Assembly (NCBI RefSeq): GCF_905221025.1
Contig: NZ_CAJNBL010000005.1
Location: 124,001 to 188,000, forward strand
DNA: 64,000 bases
Source: Candidatus Nitrotoga fabula
Lineage (GTDB): Bacteria; Pseudomonadota; Gammaproteobacteria; Burkholderiales; Gallionellaceae
Direction: 5' to 3'
The translations under genes and the position numbers were made by a program. Position 1 is the stretch's first letter. Each line of letters begins with the position of its first letter. The notes beneath the pieces are model-generated. The model had not been told where the DNA came from. It saw only the letters and a list, made by a program, of their open reading frames with translations, and searched no databases. Positions 56,416-64,000 of the stretch are shown in pieces.

Positions 56416-56900
56416 AGCGAGGTGAAAAGATTCTTTTTGTAATCATCGCGCTGGTTGTTGCAGGGTTTATGGGCCGCAACTTATGGCGCTTGAATACGAT
56501 TCAGGAAGTCGATAAGGGTATACCCTATTTCAGTACGGCTCCTGCTGCTCTGGAGCGAGCAGCCATGGATGTGTACCGGGAACAAAATTGCAAGGGTTGT
56601 CATTCGCTTTGGACTGTCAGGGATTTGATCAAATTTGTTCCGGCGCCGATATTGGATGGGATAGGTTCAATTCGCACAGAGGAATGGCTCTACCAGTATT
56701 TTTCAGCCACAAAGCCACAAGAGCTGTTACCTTCGCGTCTCAAGAAGGAATATCAAATGCCTTCCTATGCTCATTTACCGGAAGCGCAACGCCGGCTGCT
56801 TGCGAGTTATATGGCAAGCCTAAAAGTGCAGGATTGGTATCTGCAGGAAACTATTAAAGCTGAACAGGAAGTTCTTACAGGTCGGGAGTATCGCCCATGA
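56412..56900 (+). CDS. Membrane-anchored monohaem cytochrome c
   Basis: 162 residues with an N-terminal helix (about 7-23) and one haem site CKGCH at 60-64. PAPILDGIGSIRTEEWLYQY and the late MPSYAHLPEAQRRLLASYM give the probable axial Met and the last helix. It shares LDGIGSxRT with the cytochrome at 47110, so the two are paralogues. It could supply the haem missing from the CcoP-like subunit. ATGA overlaps on both sides link it to its neighbours. Confidence 0.85.
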   Translation: MKRGEKILFVIIALVVAGFMGRNLWRLNTIQEVDKGIPYFSTAPAALERAAMDVYREQNCKGCHSLWTVRDLIKFVPAPILDGIGSIRTEEWLYQYFSATKPQELLPSRLKKEYQMPSYAHLPEAQRRLLASYMASLKVQDWYLQETIKAEQEVLTGREYRP

Positions 56901-57370
56901 GCAAATTGCCACCGCTGACGCGCGCTCGCTTTTTAACCGGTTTGATTGCGGTAATCATGGGCTGCGTGCTCAATCATTTCGGTGATCGTTTTCTTGGGGT
57001 CAAGATCGAGTTTTATCGGGGGTTGCTCGATTTCAACGTATTGTGGATGGTTGATATGCTGGTCCTCCCTTTTTTTGTGGGTATGCTGGTAGCGGTAATT
57101 TTCGGACTTGGTGGTAAATGGCTATGTTACTTTCCTCCATTAATCGAAAAGGCATCCAGCTATCTGGATAGCATGTACATCAGTGGTGTTCCGGATGATG
57201 CATTATTACTTCCCTATGGAATGTGGGCTTTGTTTGTTACGGTCGTAATGGCCCTGTCCGGGTTTGGGGGGGTCATCGGTGAACTTGTTGTAAAACGAAC
57301 TTATGGTCGCAGACCGCGCGAACTGGTATATAAGCAAGCTTCCCGAGACAAAGGGTCGCTTCCCAAATGA
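56897..57370 (+). CDS. 157-residue polytopic membrane protein
   Basis: Three helices (about 10-26, 45-70 and 105-130) with a basic C-terminal tail. WKLxxx-type or metal motifs are absent, and no family is recognised. It overlaps the preceding cytochrome by four bases and the FGE-like gene by four bases, implying translational coupling with both. Confidence 0.72.
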   Translation: MSKLPPLTRARFLTGLIAVIMGCVLNHFGDRFLGVKIEFYRGLLDFNVLWMVDMLVLPFFVGMLVAVIFGLGGKWLCYFPPLIEKASSYLDSMYISGVPDDALLLPYGMWALFVTVVMALSGFGGVIGELVVKRTYGRRPRELVYKQASRDKGSLPK

Positions 57371-58434
57371 CCATTCCTCCATCTTCTGGCAGAAATAAAG
57401 CATTGTCCGAAAAGGAAGCCGCACTACGCCGGCGCTATCTTTCGGCAACCCTGATTCTATGTTTTGTAATAGTTGGAATAGGTGCAGTTTTGCTTACCCT
57501 TACTCAGGGACGGGCTCGCATGGGAGATATGCGTGCCCGTGCAACGTACGATTTGAAGGAGGAGGCGTTACATATACGCGCAGCTGGGGAAGATCTTGTT
57601 CTGCACAGGGAGCATGAAGCCAGGAAAAAGCAAGCGGCAGGGTATACCACGGCAGAAATTGAAAATTTTCTTTCCCCGGAACAGTGGAACGAAATTGAAA
57701 GCATGGTGATGATTCCAACCGGGAGTTTTTCGATGGGAACGGATATGGAGCGAGCCGACATACAGAATCGTCCCAAGCATGTTGTTCAGGTTCCTGCATT
57801 CTGGATAGACAAGTATCCGGTAACGAATGCTCAATATGCCAGATTTGTCGCTGCAACTTCCCATCGTCCCCCCCTGCATTGGAAAAACGGTAAAATTCCT
57901 GAGGGTACATTGCTGCGCCCGGTTACCATGGTTTCCTGGCATGACGCAAGCGCTTATGCAAAATGGGCCGGGAAGCGTCTGCCCACTGAGGCGGAATGGG
58001 AAAAGGCTGCTCGAGGAACCGATGGTCGGCGCTGGCCTTGGGGCAACAGGATGGAGCCGGATCGCCTGAATACTTATTATAATGTAGGGTCAACGACGGA
58101 TGTAAACGCATACCCCAGAGGTGCCAGCCCATATGGAGTGATGGATATGGCGGGAAATGTGAACGAATGGACGTCCGATGATTTTGCGCCCTATCCCGGA
58201 ACGGATGCTCCACCTGATTTGTTTGCAGGAAAAATTGTGCGGCCGACAAGTGATAAGGAAATCGAAATTATTCCGGCGGGTAGAAACTACAAAGTGCTGC
58301 GTGGGGGGTCGTGGAAAGGCGATCCATTTTCAACAGCAGTATTTCATCGAAATTTTGCATTTGCGAATTTCGCGTCTGATTTTTTCGGATTCCGTTGTGC
58401 AAGCAATCAACAGGTAAAGGGCCATACAGAGTGA
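57367..58434 (+). CDS. Membrane-anchored FGE-sulfatase-domain protein without FGE cysteines
   Basis: 355 residues. An N-terminal helix (about 20-40) is followed by a linker, then the SUMF1/FGE fold: VMIPTGSFSMGTDMERADIQ, FWIDKYPVTNAQYARFVAAT, KRLPTEAEWEKAARGTDGRR, YGVMDMAGNVNEWTSDDF, VLRGGSWKGDPF and FGFRC. In true FGE the segment after RGGS carries the two copper-binding cysteines; here it is WKGDPFSTAVFHRNFAF, so the oxidase activity is unlikely. It probably has a structural or binding role in the respiratory system. Confidence 0.85.
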   Translation: MTIPPSSGRNKALSEKEAALRRRYLSATLILCFVIVGIGAVLLTLTQGRARMGDMRARATYDLKEEALHIRAAGEDLVLHREHEARKKQAAGYTTAEIENFLSPEQWNEIESMVMIPTGSFSMGTDMERADIQNRPKHVVQVPAFWIDKYPVTNAQYARFVAATSHRPPLHWKNGKIPEGTLLRPVTMVSWHDASAYAKWAGKRLPTEAEWEKAARGTDGRRWPWGNRMEPDRLNTYYNVGSTTDVNAYPRGASPYGVMDMAGNVNEWTSDDFAPYPGTDAPPDLFAGKIVRPTSDKEIEIIPAGRNYKVLRGGSWKGDPFSTAVFHRNFAFANFASDFFGFRCASNQQVKGHTE

Positions 58435-58685
58435 GAGTGTATAATTCATTGCGGCATATGGGGATGTTTCTTGCCCTTCTGGTTTTTTCTGTGAAAACAA
58501 GTTATGCAGTGGATAGCTATCGCTTTTTGCACGTGCACATTGACACGCTCTGGTATATTTTTCTTTTTTTGTTGTGTATTGTTTTTGTCCCGTTTATTTT
58601 AATGGTGTTTCTTTCGTGGCATTACGCGGGATCCAAATCCGATTTAAAAGAACAGCAGATAATTTCAGCAGAAAGAGAGAAATGA
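58431..58685 (+). CDS. 84-residue membrane protein, GTG start
   Basis: GTG at 58431 forms a GTGA overlap with the FGE-like stop; the frame reads MRVYNSLRHMGMFLALLVFS then VKTSYAVDSYRF. It has a signal-like helix (possible cleavage after SYA), a second helix (about 42-66) and a polar tail. It is unrecognised and overlaps the next gene by three bases. Confidence 0.7.
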   Translation: MRVYNSLRHMGMFLALLVFSVKTSYAVDSYRFLHVHIDTLWYIFLFLLCIVFVPFILMVFLSWHYAGSKSDLKEQQIISAEREK

Positions 58686-59074
58686 TAGGCAAGGTATTAA
58701 ATTGTTTTTGTTCAGGAATAAAGGGTGGGTGGCTCATTGCAGTGGTTTTTGCTTTTTTTGCCGCTATTCCTGCAGCAAAAGCTGTGGATGACCACGGCCA
58801 GAAGAGCGATGGCCTGAAGATAATGGAGGCTTTTGAACAGCAGGCAAGCCAGATGAAACCCGATGGGATTTCCCCCATGCAAAAAAAGCAGATGGTAATG
58901 TTTTTCCTCGGGGTGCCTTTATTAATTATGCTCCTGATAACCGGTGGGCTGGGAATTGCAATGGGAATTTATGGTAAGCAGGTATTTATGCTGCATATGG
59001 TTTCAGCTGGCCTGACTATTACGCTGGCTTTTGTCCATGCAATTTTGGGGATTGTCTGGTTTTATCCATTTTAA
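58682..59074 (+). CDS. 130-residue membrane protein
   Basis: ATG at 58682 overlaps the previous stop (ATGA). A signal peptide (LIAVVFAFFAAIPAAKA, cleaved near 34) is followed by a short polar segment and two helices (VMFFLGVPLLIMLLITGGLG and MVSAGLTITLAFVHAILGIV). Histidines at HMVSAG and FVHAIL in the last helix could be haem ligands, but this is only a possibility. It is the last gene before a 424-base gap. Confidence 0.7.
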   Translation: MIGKVLNCFCSGIKGGWLIAVVFAFFAAIPAAKAVDDHGQKSDGLKIMEAFEQQASQMKPDGISPMQKKQMVMFFLGVPLLIMLLITGGLGIAMGIYGKQVFMLHMVSAGLTITLAFVHAILGIVWFYPF

Positions 59075-59498
59075 CGTGAATAAGATTTTACATTGATGTC
59101 CCATAACCCGTGATTACCAGATACAAGAACATCATGTTTAATGCTCTTTCATTCTACGTAAAATTTTAGACTGTCTTATCAGCCGCTTAAATTGCGGTAC
59201 CTTACCCCTTCCCGATGATTCAGCCTTGTATTCCGTTATTACGCATTTGAAATTCCACTATATAGAGCCATGATGCATCCTGAGTTGAGGTACAGGTATT
59301 CTCGTGTGTGATCCTTAGCATTCTGGCAAGGAATGCGGCCATGGTATGTCTGGTTGAGATTCATGATCCCATACTTTTCAGGCATTGCACAAAATTTAAA
59401 CGTTCGAGAGAGATATCTGCACTGGATAGTTTGTTCGGTCAAGGGACAACCAGGATTTGCATATTTTAATTACTGTACCGCAAGGTTAATTCATACAG
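59075..59498. other. Spacer between the accessory operon and the fusion gene
   Basis: AT-rich, with no supportable gene, RNA or strong terminator. It probably contains a promoter for the gene at 59499. Confidence 0.4.
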
Positions 59499-62102
59499 AT
59501 GAGAAATTCACAACCAGTCATTCCAAAGCCCGGATACTGGCCGCTTGCGGCATTGTATGGTTTGTTCGGTTTGACTAGTGTGGCATATGAAGTATTGTGG
59601 GCGCGTATTCTTTCATTGCAGTTTGGTGTGAGTATTTTTGCCGTGGTACTGACTGTCGCCGCATTTATGGCAGGGTTGGGAGCAGGAAGTCTATTTGCAG
59701 TACGCAGGATTAGCCGGATCAGACAGCCGTTGCTATTGCTTGCTGCACTGGAGGGGGGAATTGCAATTTATGCATTTGTATTGCCGTTTATCCTGCAGGT
59801 AATTTCACCAGCCATGGAAAATGCAGCGGAACAATTTTCTTTGCTGCAATGGTACGGTTTGGTTGCGGGGGTTGCGTTTTTTCTGCTTTTAATCCCCGCG
59901 TTTGTTATGGGCGCGGGATTCCCGCTGATCATTTCCGCACTGGGAAGTGAGCCAAGGCGACTTGGAATCATATATGGATTGAATACCTTGGGTGCTGCTT
60001 TTGGCGCATTGTTGCCACTGTGGCTTTTGCCTGCCCTGGGTTGGGCTTTGTCAGTCAGGGTAGTAGCAGGAATCGGGCTATTGGGGGTTGTTCTACTGCT
60101 ATTGATTTCATGGCGTTACCGTGTAGTGCCGGAAGTTGGCAGGGATTTGCGTGTGGCCCGACCCCGTTTGGTATTTTTGTGCGCATATGCCGGGATTGGC
60201 GCGGCAAGCCTGGTTCTGCAGATTGCCTGGACAAGGTTATTCGGGATGGTAATGCTGCGTACCGAGTATGTGTTGAGTTTGATTCTTGCCTCCTTTCTGT
60301 TGGGCATCGGGTTGGGTAGCCTGCTTGTACCGCAACGGCACAGACAGGCATGGTTTGTGATCTTGCCGATTGCTGCTGGGGGATTTTCCCTGCTAAGTTT
60401 GTGGTTGTTACCGGAGTTTTCGGCATGGGTGGAACGGACAGAGTTTGTTTCGCTGTTTGCAGCATTGAGGATACAAGGGCTATTACTTATTTTAGTGACA
60501 TTGCCGGTCACGCTGGTGCTTGGAGCCTGGCTTCCTTTGCTGCATAAACGTTCAAATGGCGGTGGGGTATGGTTATATGGAGCGAATTCGCTCGGTGCAG
60601 CATTGGGTGCAATCATTGCTGGAACGGTACTCATACCGGGTTGGGGAAGTGCGGCGACAGTTGTGCTGGCAGCTTTGTTACTGCTGATGCTGGGTTTGAC
60701 ATGGGCACAGTCGCGTGCTGCATGGATTGCCCTGCCCATTTTTGTTATGGTGGCGTGGCCGCTAGCCAATTTACCCTCGGTTAGTACATTATTGCCGCAG
60801 GCTCAAGCGGGAAGCCGAGATCTATACGTTTATGAAGATGCCATTTCAATGACCCACGTGGTGGAGCAACAGGATGGGCAGCGGGTTCTGTTAACCGATT
60901 TGCAGAGAATGGATGCCTCAACTGAGCCAACGGCAGTATACGTGCAGTCCAATCAGGCGCGGCTTCCCTTGTTATTGCATGAACAACCCCGCTCTGTACT
61001 ATTTCTTGGGTTGGGAACCGGCATATCCGTAGCCGGGTCGCTGGCGTTTCCTGGTTTGGACCGCATGGCCGTTGAATTATCACAGGGTGCGATCAATTCT
61101 GCGCGTACCTGGTTTGCACCGTTAAATCAAAATGCGTTACGTCACACCAGGGTGCAGCGGGACGATGCAAGGCATTACCTGAGCGCGGAACAGAAAAGTT
61201 ATGACGTGATTATTGGGGATGTATTTCATCCGGATTTGGCGGGCTCAAGTTCTTTGTTATCCGTGCAGCAATTTCAGCGCGTGCGCAATCGCCTGAACAG
61301 CGATGGCATTTTTGTTCAATGGCTGGCCCTCAATCAATTTGACAGTAAGTCATTGGACATCATTTTTAATAGTTTTCAGTCTGTCTTTCCAGAGGCGCAA
61401 ATATTTCTTGATGGCATGCATTTAGCTCTGGTTGGCCCAAAACAGAAATTTAAGGGGGCACGGGGGCTTTTGCATAATCTGCAGCGATTGTCTTTAGCCC
61501 AGCAGGATGCTGTGACAGCAAGTGAAGGAGGGTGGACGTGGCTCGGGCGTTACTGGGGCCCAATGCCAGGTAGCCGTGGTCAAGTACAGGATGAGTGGTC
61601 TCCAGTCATCGAGTTTCATTTGCCTCGCGCTCGTTATGCCGGAGATTTAAACGTTGCATCATTGCTGCAGTTTTTGTTGAAAGTCAGGCCCAATGTGGAA
61701 AATGCCGCAAATTTTCTGGAAATTGACGATCAGGATAAAGAAACTTTCGAACGTGCTTATGTTGCAACCGAACTGCTGGCACAGAGTTGGCTTGCTGCTG
61801 CGCATGGTTTAACGCAGCAGGCTAATCAGTTGATACACTTTTCTTATCAGGCGAATCCGAAAGACCGCTGGATTGCTTATGCGTTGACTGATAATATGTT
61901 TCTGTCTTTAGCTCAGGCACGTGAGCATGGCTTGAGCGAAAAAGAGGCACTGCAGAAAATCTTACGGATGAATCCATATCATGTTGAGGCAGCGCGGGCA
62001 CTATGGAGAATTGAGCGCCGGGAGGGTGGCAGCCAAGCTGAATTTAGCCGGTTACGTCTGCTGCAATTGAGTCCACTTGATCGCGAAGCCAATATTAGGT
62101 GA
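59499..62102 (+). CDS. Membrane/spermidine-synthase-like fusion protein
   Basis: 867 residues. About 1-425 are a transporter-like block of some twelve helices (ALYGLFGLTSVAYEVLWARI is the family's typical start). About 430-690 are a Rossmann domain of the spermidine-synthase type: FLGLGTGISVAGSLAFPGLD, VELSQGAINSARTWF, DDARHYLSAEQKSYDVIIGD. The last 170 residues are helical, TPR-like. Such fusions are widespread and uncharacterised. The conserved aspartates suggest SAM or polyamine binding, not proven. It lies ten bases before ccoG. Confidence 0.82.
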   Translation: MRNSQPVIPKPGYWPLAALYGLFGLTSVAYEVLWARILSLQFGVSIFAVVLTVAAFMAGLGAGSLFAVRRISRIRQPLLLLAALEGGIAIYAFVLPFILQVISPAMENAAEQFSLLQWYGLVAGVAFFLLLIPAFVMGAGFPLIISALGSEPRRLGIIYGLNTLGAAFGALLPLWLLPALGWALSVRVVAGIGLLGVVLLLLISWRYRVVPEVGRDLRVARPRLVFLCAYAGIGAASLVLQIAWTRLFGMVMLRTEYVLSLILASFLLGIGLGSLLVPQRHRQAWFVILPIAAGGFSLLSLWLLPEFSAWVERTEFVSLFAALRIQGLLLILVTLPVTLVLGAWLPLLHKRSNGGGVWLYGANSLGAALGAIIAGTVLIPGWGSAATVVLAALLLLMLGLTWAQSRAAWIALPIFVMVAWPLANLPSVSTLLPQAQAGSRDLYVYEDAISMTHVVEQQDGQRVLLTDLQRMDASTEPTAVYVQSNQARLPLLLHEQPRSVLFLGLGTGISVAGSLAFPGLDRMAVELSQGAINSARTWFAPLNQNALRHTRVQRDDARHYLSAEQKSYDVIIGDVFHPDLAGSSSLLSVQQFQRVRNRLNSDGIFVQWLALNQFDSKSLDIIFNSFQSVFPEAQIFLDGMHLALVGPKQKFKGARGLLHNLQRLSLAQQDAVTASEGGWTWLGRYWGPMPGSRGQVQDEWSPVIEFHLPRARYAGDLNVASLLQFLLKVRPNVENAANFLEIDDQDKETFERAYVATELLAQSWLAAAHGLTQQANQLIHFSYQANPKDRWIAYALTDNMFLSLAQAREHGLSEKEALQKILRMNPYHVEAARALWRIERREGGSQAEFSRLRLLQLSPLDREANIR

Positions 62103-62111
62103 TTATTTGAA

Positions 62112-63434
62112 ATGACTGGGAGTGTCAAATATAAATCTATTTCCAGAATTCCGGTCAAGGTGGTTCTGAAAGCAGCGGGAAAACCTGTCTATTCTGAATT
62201 TCGCTGGAAGCGACGCCTTCTGCAATTGCTGGTTTTGTTTCTTGCGGTCTTGATCCCGGCAAGTGGCTTATTTCGGATTGACCCCAGTGCGGCAGCATTT
62301 GTTGTGCTTGACAGGCAGATTTGGTTATCTGATTTTTCATTAGTAACCGGGGCCTGGCTATTTTTGGCCAGCAGTTTGATCTTGATGTATTCGACAGCAG
62401 GTATGGTTTTTTGTGGTTGGGCATGCCCGCAAAATACTATGTCTGAATGGGCGAACAATCTTACGCACAAGTTACTGGGCAAGCATGCTGAAGTCAGCTT
62501 AACGGGTGAAGCGATACGTGTGGCCGGGGCGAAAAATAAGGCATTGAATTGGTTCCTGCTTGGTATATCTTTTCTGGGAGCGGCAATGTTTTTTGCATTA
62601 ATCCCGCTTTTTTATTTCTATCAACCCAGTGTGGTGTGGTCTTTCATTACCTTCCAGGAAGATGCAAGACTGGCGTCATCGTTGCACTGGATTTATGCCG
62701 TATGTGTAGTGATTATTTTCATAGATATTGCAATGATCAGGCATTTCTGGTGCCGTTATGCCTGTATTTACCGAGTTTGGATGCATTCATTCAAAACCAG
62801 GCAAACTTTGCGTGTTGCCTATGATGCAAGCCGGAGTAAGGAGTGTGATAAATGCAGCTATTGTGTAAATTCCTGTTTTATTGATTTGGATCCGCGTAAA
62901 ACCGATGTTTATGATAGTTGTATTAATTGCGGTGATTGCATTGATGCATGTAATCGCATGCATCAAAAACAGGGGGTTCCGGGGTTGCTGCGTTTTGAGA
63001 TGCTGGAGCGAAAGAATCAGAGTGTGAGTAAACTACATAACGTTGCTATTTCATTGTTTACCCGGATGGGCTGGACGGCTCCTTTTGTAGTGCTGGGTGC
63101 ATCCATGTTTATTTGGGGACTGTGGTCCTATCAGCCATACCATGTTGTTGTGGGTCATGCGGATGTGCAGCAGGGGCGCTCGGTTCAGGGATATCGTATT
63201 GCTCTTACCAATAAACTGTACCATGCAACCGAGCTGCATGTAAAAGTGCTGGGTTTGCCGCAAGGAACTTATCAGCTCAGTGCGGAGAATGTTAAATTGT
63301 CAGCGGTCGGACGGGAATCCCTCATGCTTTCCATAGTGAAAGACTTGCCGCGCGGTATATATTCCTTTGTAGTAGAGGTATCTGCAGGTGATGCATGGAA
63401 GGGAAGATTTCCTGTTCAACATTTTTCTGAATAA
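62112..63434 (+). CDS. ccoG: cbb3 oxidase accessory protein CcoG (FixG/RdxA family)
   Basis: 440 residues: several N-terminal helices with GMVFCGWACPQNTMSEW, then a modified second pair (RHFWCRYACIYRVWM). The two 4Fe-4S sites follow in KECDKCSYCVNSCFIDLD and SCINCGDCIDACNRMHQ, and a C-terminal Ig-like periplasmic domain (about 350-440). CcoG is a cupric reductase in cbb3 assembly. The second pair lacks the usual CP. It supports a functional cbb3-type oxidase in this locus. Confidence 0.9.
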   Translation: MTGSVKYKSISRIPVKVVLKAAGKPVYSEFRWKRRLLQLLVLFLAVLIPASGLFRIDPSAAAFVVLDRQIWLSDFSLVTGAWLFLASSLILMYSTAGMVFCGWACPQNTMSEWANNLTHKLLGKHAEVSLTGEAIRVAGAKNKALNWFLLGISFLGAAMFFALIPLFYFYQPSVVWSFITFQEDARLASSLHWIYAVCVVIIFIDIAMIRHFWCRYACIYRVWMHSFKTRQTLRVAYDASRSKECDKCSYCVNSCFIDLDPRKTDVYDSCINCGDCIDACNRMHQKQGVPGLLRFEMLERKNQSVSKLHNVAISLFTRMGWTAPFVVLGASMFIWGLWSYQPYHVVVGHADVQQGRSVQGYRIALTNKLYHATELHVKVLGLPQGTYQLSAENVKLSAVGRESLMLSIVKDLPRGIYSFVVEVSAGDAWKGRFPVQHFSE

Positions 63435-63445
63435 AAAGGATGCTT

Positions 63446-63877
63446 ATGATGGGCAGTCGCACCAGTAAAAACGCACAAAATTTATCAAGGGTAGAAGAGT
63501 CGAGCTGGGGTGAAAAAAGAAATGATAATTTTGGGTACGCATCTGATGAAGAACGCTTGGCAAAACGTGGGCTTGAAGATTGGGAGCTGGTTGAAACCAT
63601 TCCCGAGTCGCAGAAAAAAATCCCTTTCTGGTTTATCGGGGTGACAGTTGCCGTGTTGCTGGTTGCGGTTGGCTTAAGTTTTCCTTTTTGGGGACTTCGG
63701 CCAGGAGATAACCGCCCTTGGGTAGACTGGGGGTTCATTGCAGCTATTTTTTATGTTGCCGCAGGTAGTTTTTTTGTTCGTTTTATGGTGAATCTTTATG
63801 GCTCCACGCTCGGCGGTCGGCTGGATTCTGATAAAAATTGCCAGGAACCACCCGGTAAATCCGATGCACAAAATTGA
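63446..63877 (+). CDS. Two-helix membrane protein resembling the CcoP-like subunit
   Basis: 143 residues from the second in-frame ATG (63446), which AAAAAGGA precedes at good spacing; the ATG at 63440 is too close to it. A charged N-terminal 55 residues contains DEERLAKRGLEDWELVETIP. Two helices follow (about 60-80 and 95-115), and FPFWGLRPGDNRPW echoes FPLWGQRPTA in the gene at 54864. It may be a second CcoP-like anchor or an assembly partner of CcoG. Confidence 0.72.
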   Translation: MMGSRTSKNAQNLSRVEESSWGEKRNDNFGYASDEERLAKRGLEDWELVETIPESQKKIPFWFIGVTVAVLLVAVGLSFPFWGLRPGDNRPWVDWGFIAAIFYVAAGSFFVRFMVNLYGSTLGGRLDSDKNCQEPPGKSDAQN

Positions 63878-64000
63878 TCTGTATTTTTTGGTTAACTGGT
63901 CATGTGGAATCAGAGTAAAGTGCATGTGTCTCAGTTTGTTGCTGTTGTTAGCGGCATGCAGTGGTGGGGACGGCTCTGCTCCAGATGCGCAACCGCAAAT
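63864..64000 (+). CDS. Lipoprotein, 5' part only (runs off the window)
   Basis: Reads MHKIDLYFLVNWSCGIRVKC then MCLSLLLLLAACSGGDGSAP. The lipobox LLAAC|S is clear. The start may be 63864 (overlapping the previous gene by 14 bases, with a basic IRVK before the hydrophobic core) or ATG 63924. SCO1/SenC lipoproteins often sit near oxidase genes, but too little is present to identify it. Confidence 0.6.
   Translation, partial: MHKIDLYFLVNWSCGIRVKCMCLSLLLLLAACSGGDGSAPDAQPQ

Noticed and set aside
57367-58434. Functional formylglycine-generating enzyme
   Set aside because: The copper-binding cysteines are absent and no sulfatase gene is near.
1-64000. CRISPR array, intact insertion sequence, prophage or rRNA operon
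   Set aside because: No regularly spaced repeats, transposase, phage structural genes or rRNA sequence were found; the only mobile trace is the remnant at tRNA-Arg.

Overview
The window reads as a chromosome segment of a betaproteobacterium, most likely a Nitrosomonadales/Gallionellaceae-type autotroph or close relative. This is inferred from gene order (lptC-lptA-lptB-rpoN-ptsN-hprK-rapZ; zapA followed by 6S RNA; gcvT-gcvH-gcvP behind a glycine riboswitch), from an ArgA of the kinase-like plus GNAT type, and from the number of c-type cytochrome and oxidase genes. No 16S rRNA or other decisive taxonomic marker is present, so the genus cannot be fixed. No CRISPR array or complete insertion sequence was seen.

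Layout. 0.2-4 kb: VanZ-like membrane protein, 2Fe-2S ferredoxin, alpha/beta hydrolase, HemJ and an RlmL-type rRNA methyltransferase. 4-11 kb: MOSC protein, HicAB toxin-antitoxin pair, then a minus-strand run xerC-DUF484-dapF, TauE/SafE, EVE protein, a decayed small gene, 6S RNA, zapA and a ZapB-like gene. 11-19.5 kb: ubiX and the nitrogen-PTS/LPS-export cluster (rapZ, hprK, ptsN, rpoN, lptB, lptA, lptC, kdsC, kdsD). 20-23.5 kb: two surface-glycan genes, a methyltransferase with a repeat-built coiled coil and a GT2-GT4 fusion. 23.5-28 kb: cytochrome c maturation genes ccmI-ccmH-ccmG-ccmF. 28-35 kb: xth, pyrE, tpx and the glycine cleavage operon with its tandem riboswitch. 35-44 kb: rpmE, an ArnT-like transferase, argA, yggX, a PfkB kinase, dacB and bioA. 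44.3-45.6 kb: a collapsed genomic island (hsdM', 'hsdS and a serine-recombinase remnant) against the 3' end of tRNA-Arg(CCG).

The most distinctive part is 45.9-64 kb, a dense, almost wholly plus-strand respiratory locus. Its core is a divergent cbb3-type (C-family) haem-copper oxidase. The CcoN-like subunit keeps all six haem/copper histidines and the cross-link tyrosine. A CcoO-like monohaem cytochrome follows it, and the CcoP-like protein has an anchor but no haem motif. Around the core are many tiny membrane proteins (33, 44, 68, 84, 92, 93, 102 and 130 residues), one of which apparently starts at ATT, and two paralogous membrane-anchored monohaem cytochromes. The locus also holds a dihaem cytochrome c4, a free-standing protein resembling only the HxH segment of CcoN, a thioredoxin-like lipoprotein, a membrane-anchored FGE-sulfatase-fold protein lacking the FGE cysteines, a membrane/spermidine-synthase fusion, and CcoG. 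A second small anchored protein sharing the FPxWGxRP motif of the CcoP-like subunit follows CcoG, and a lipoprotein runs off the right end.

Working model (inference): the ccm genes mature the cytochromes. Cytochrome c4 and the anchored monohaem cytochromes pass electrons to the oxidase, with the CcoP role split over separate polypeptides. CcoG, a CcoS-like protein, the thioredoxin lipoprotein and the small membrane proteins serve assembly or are accessory subunits.
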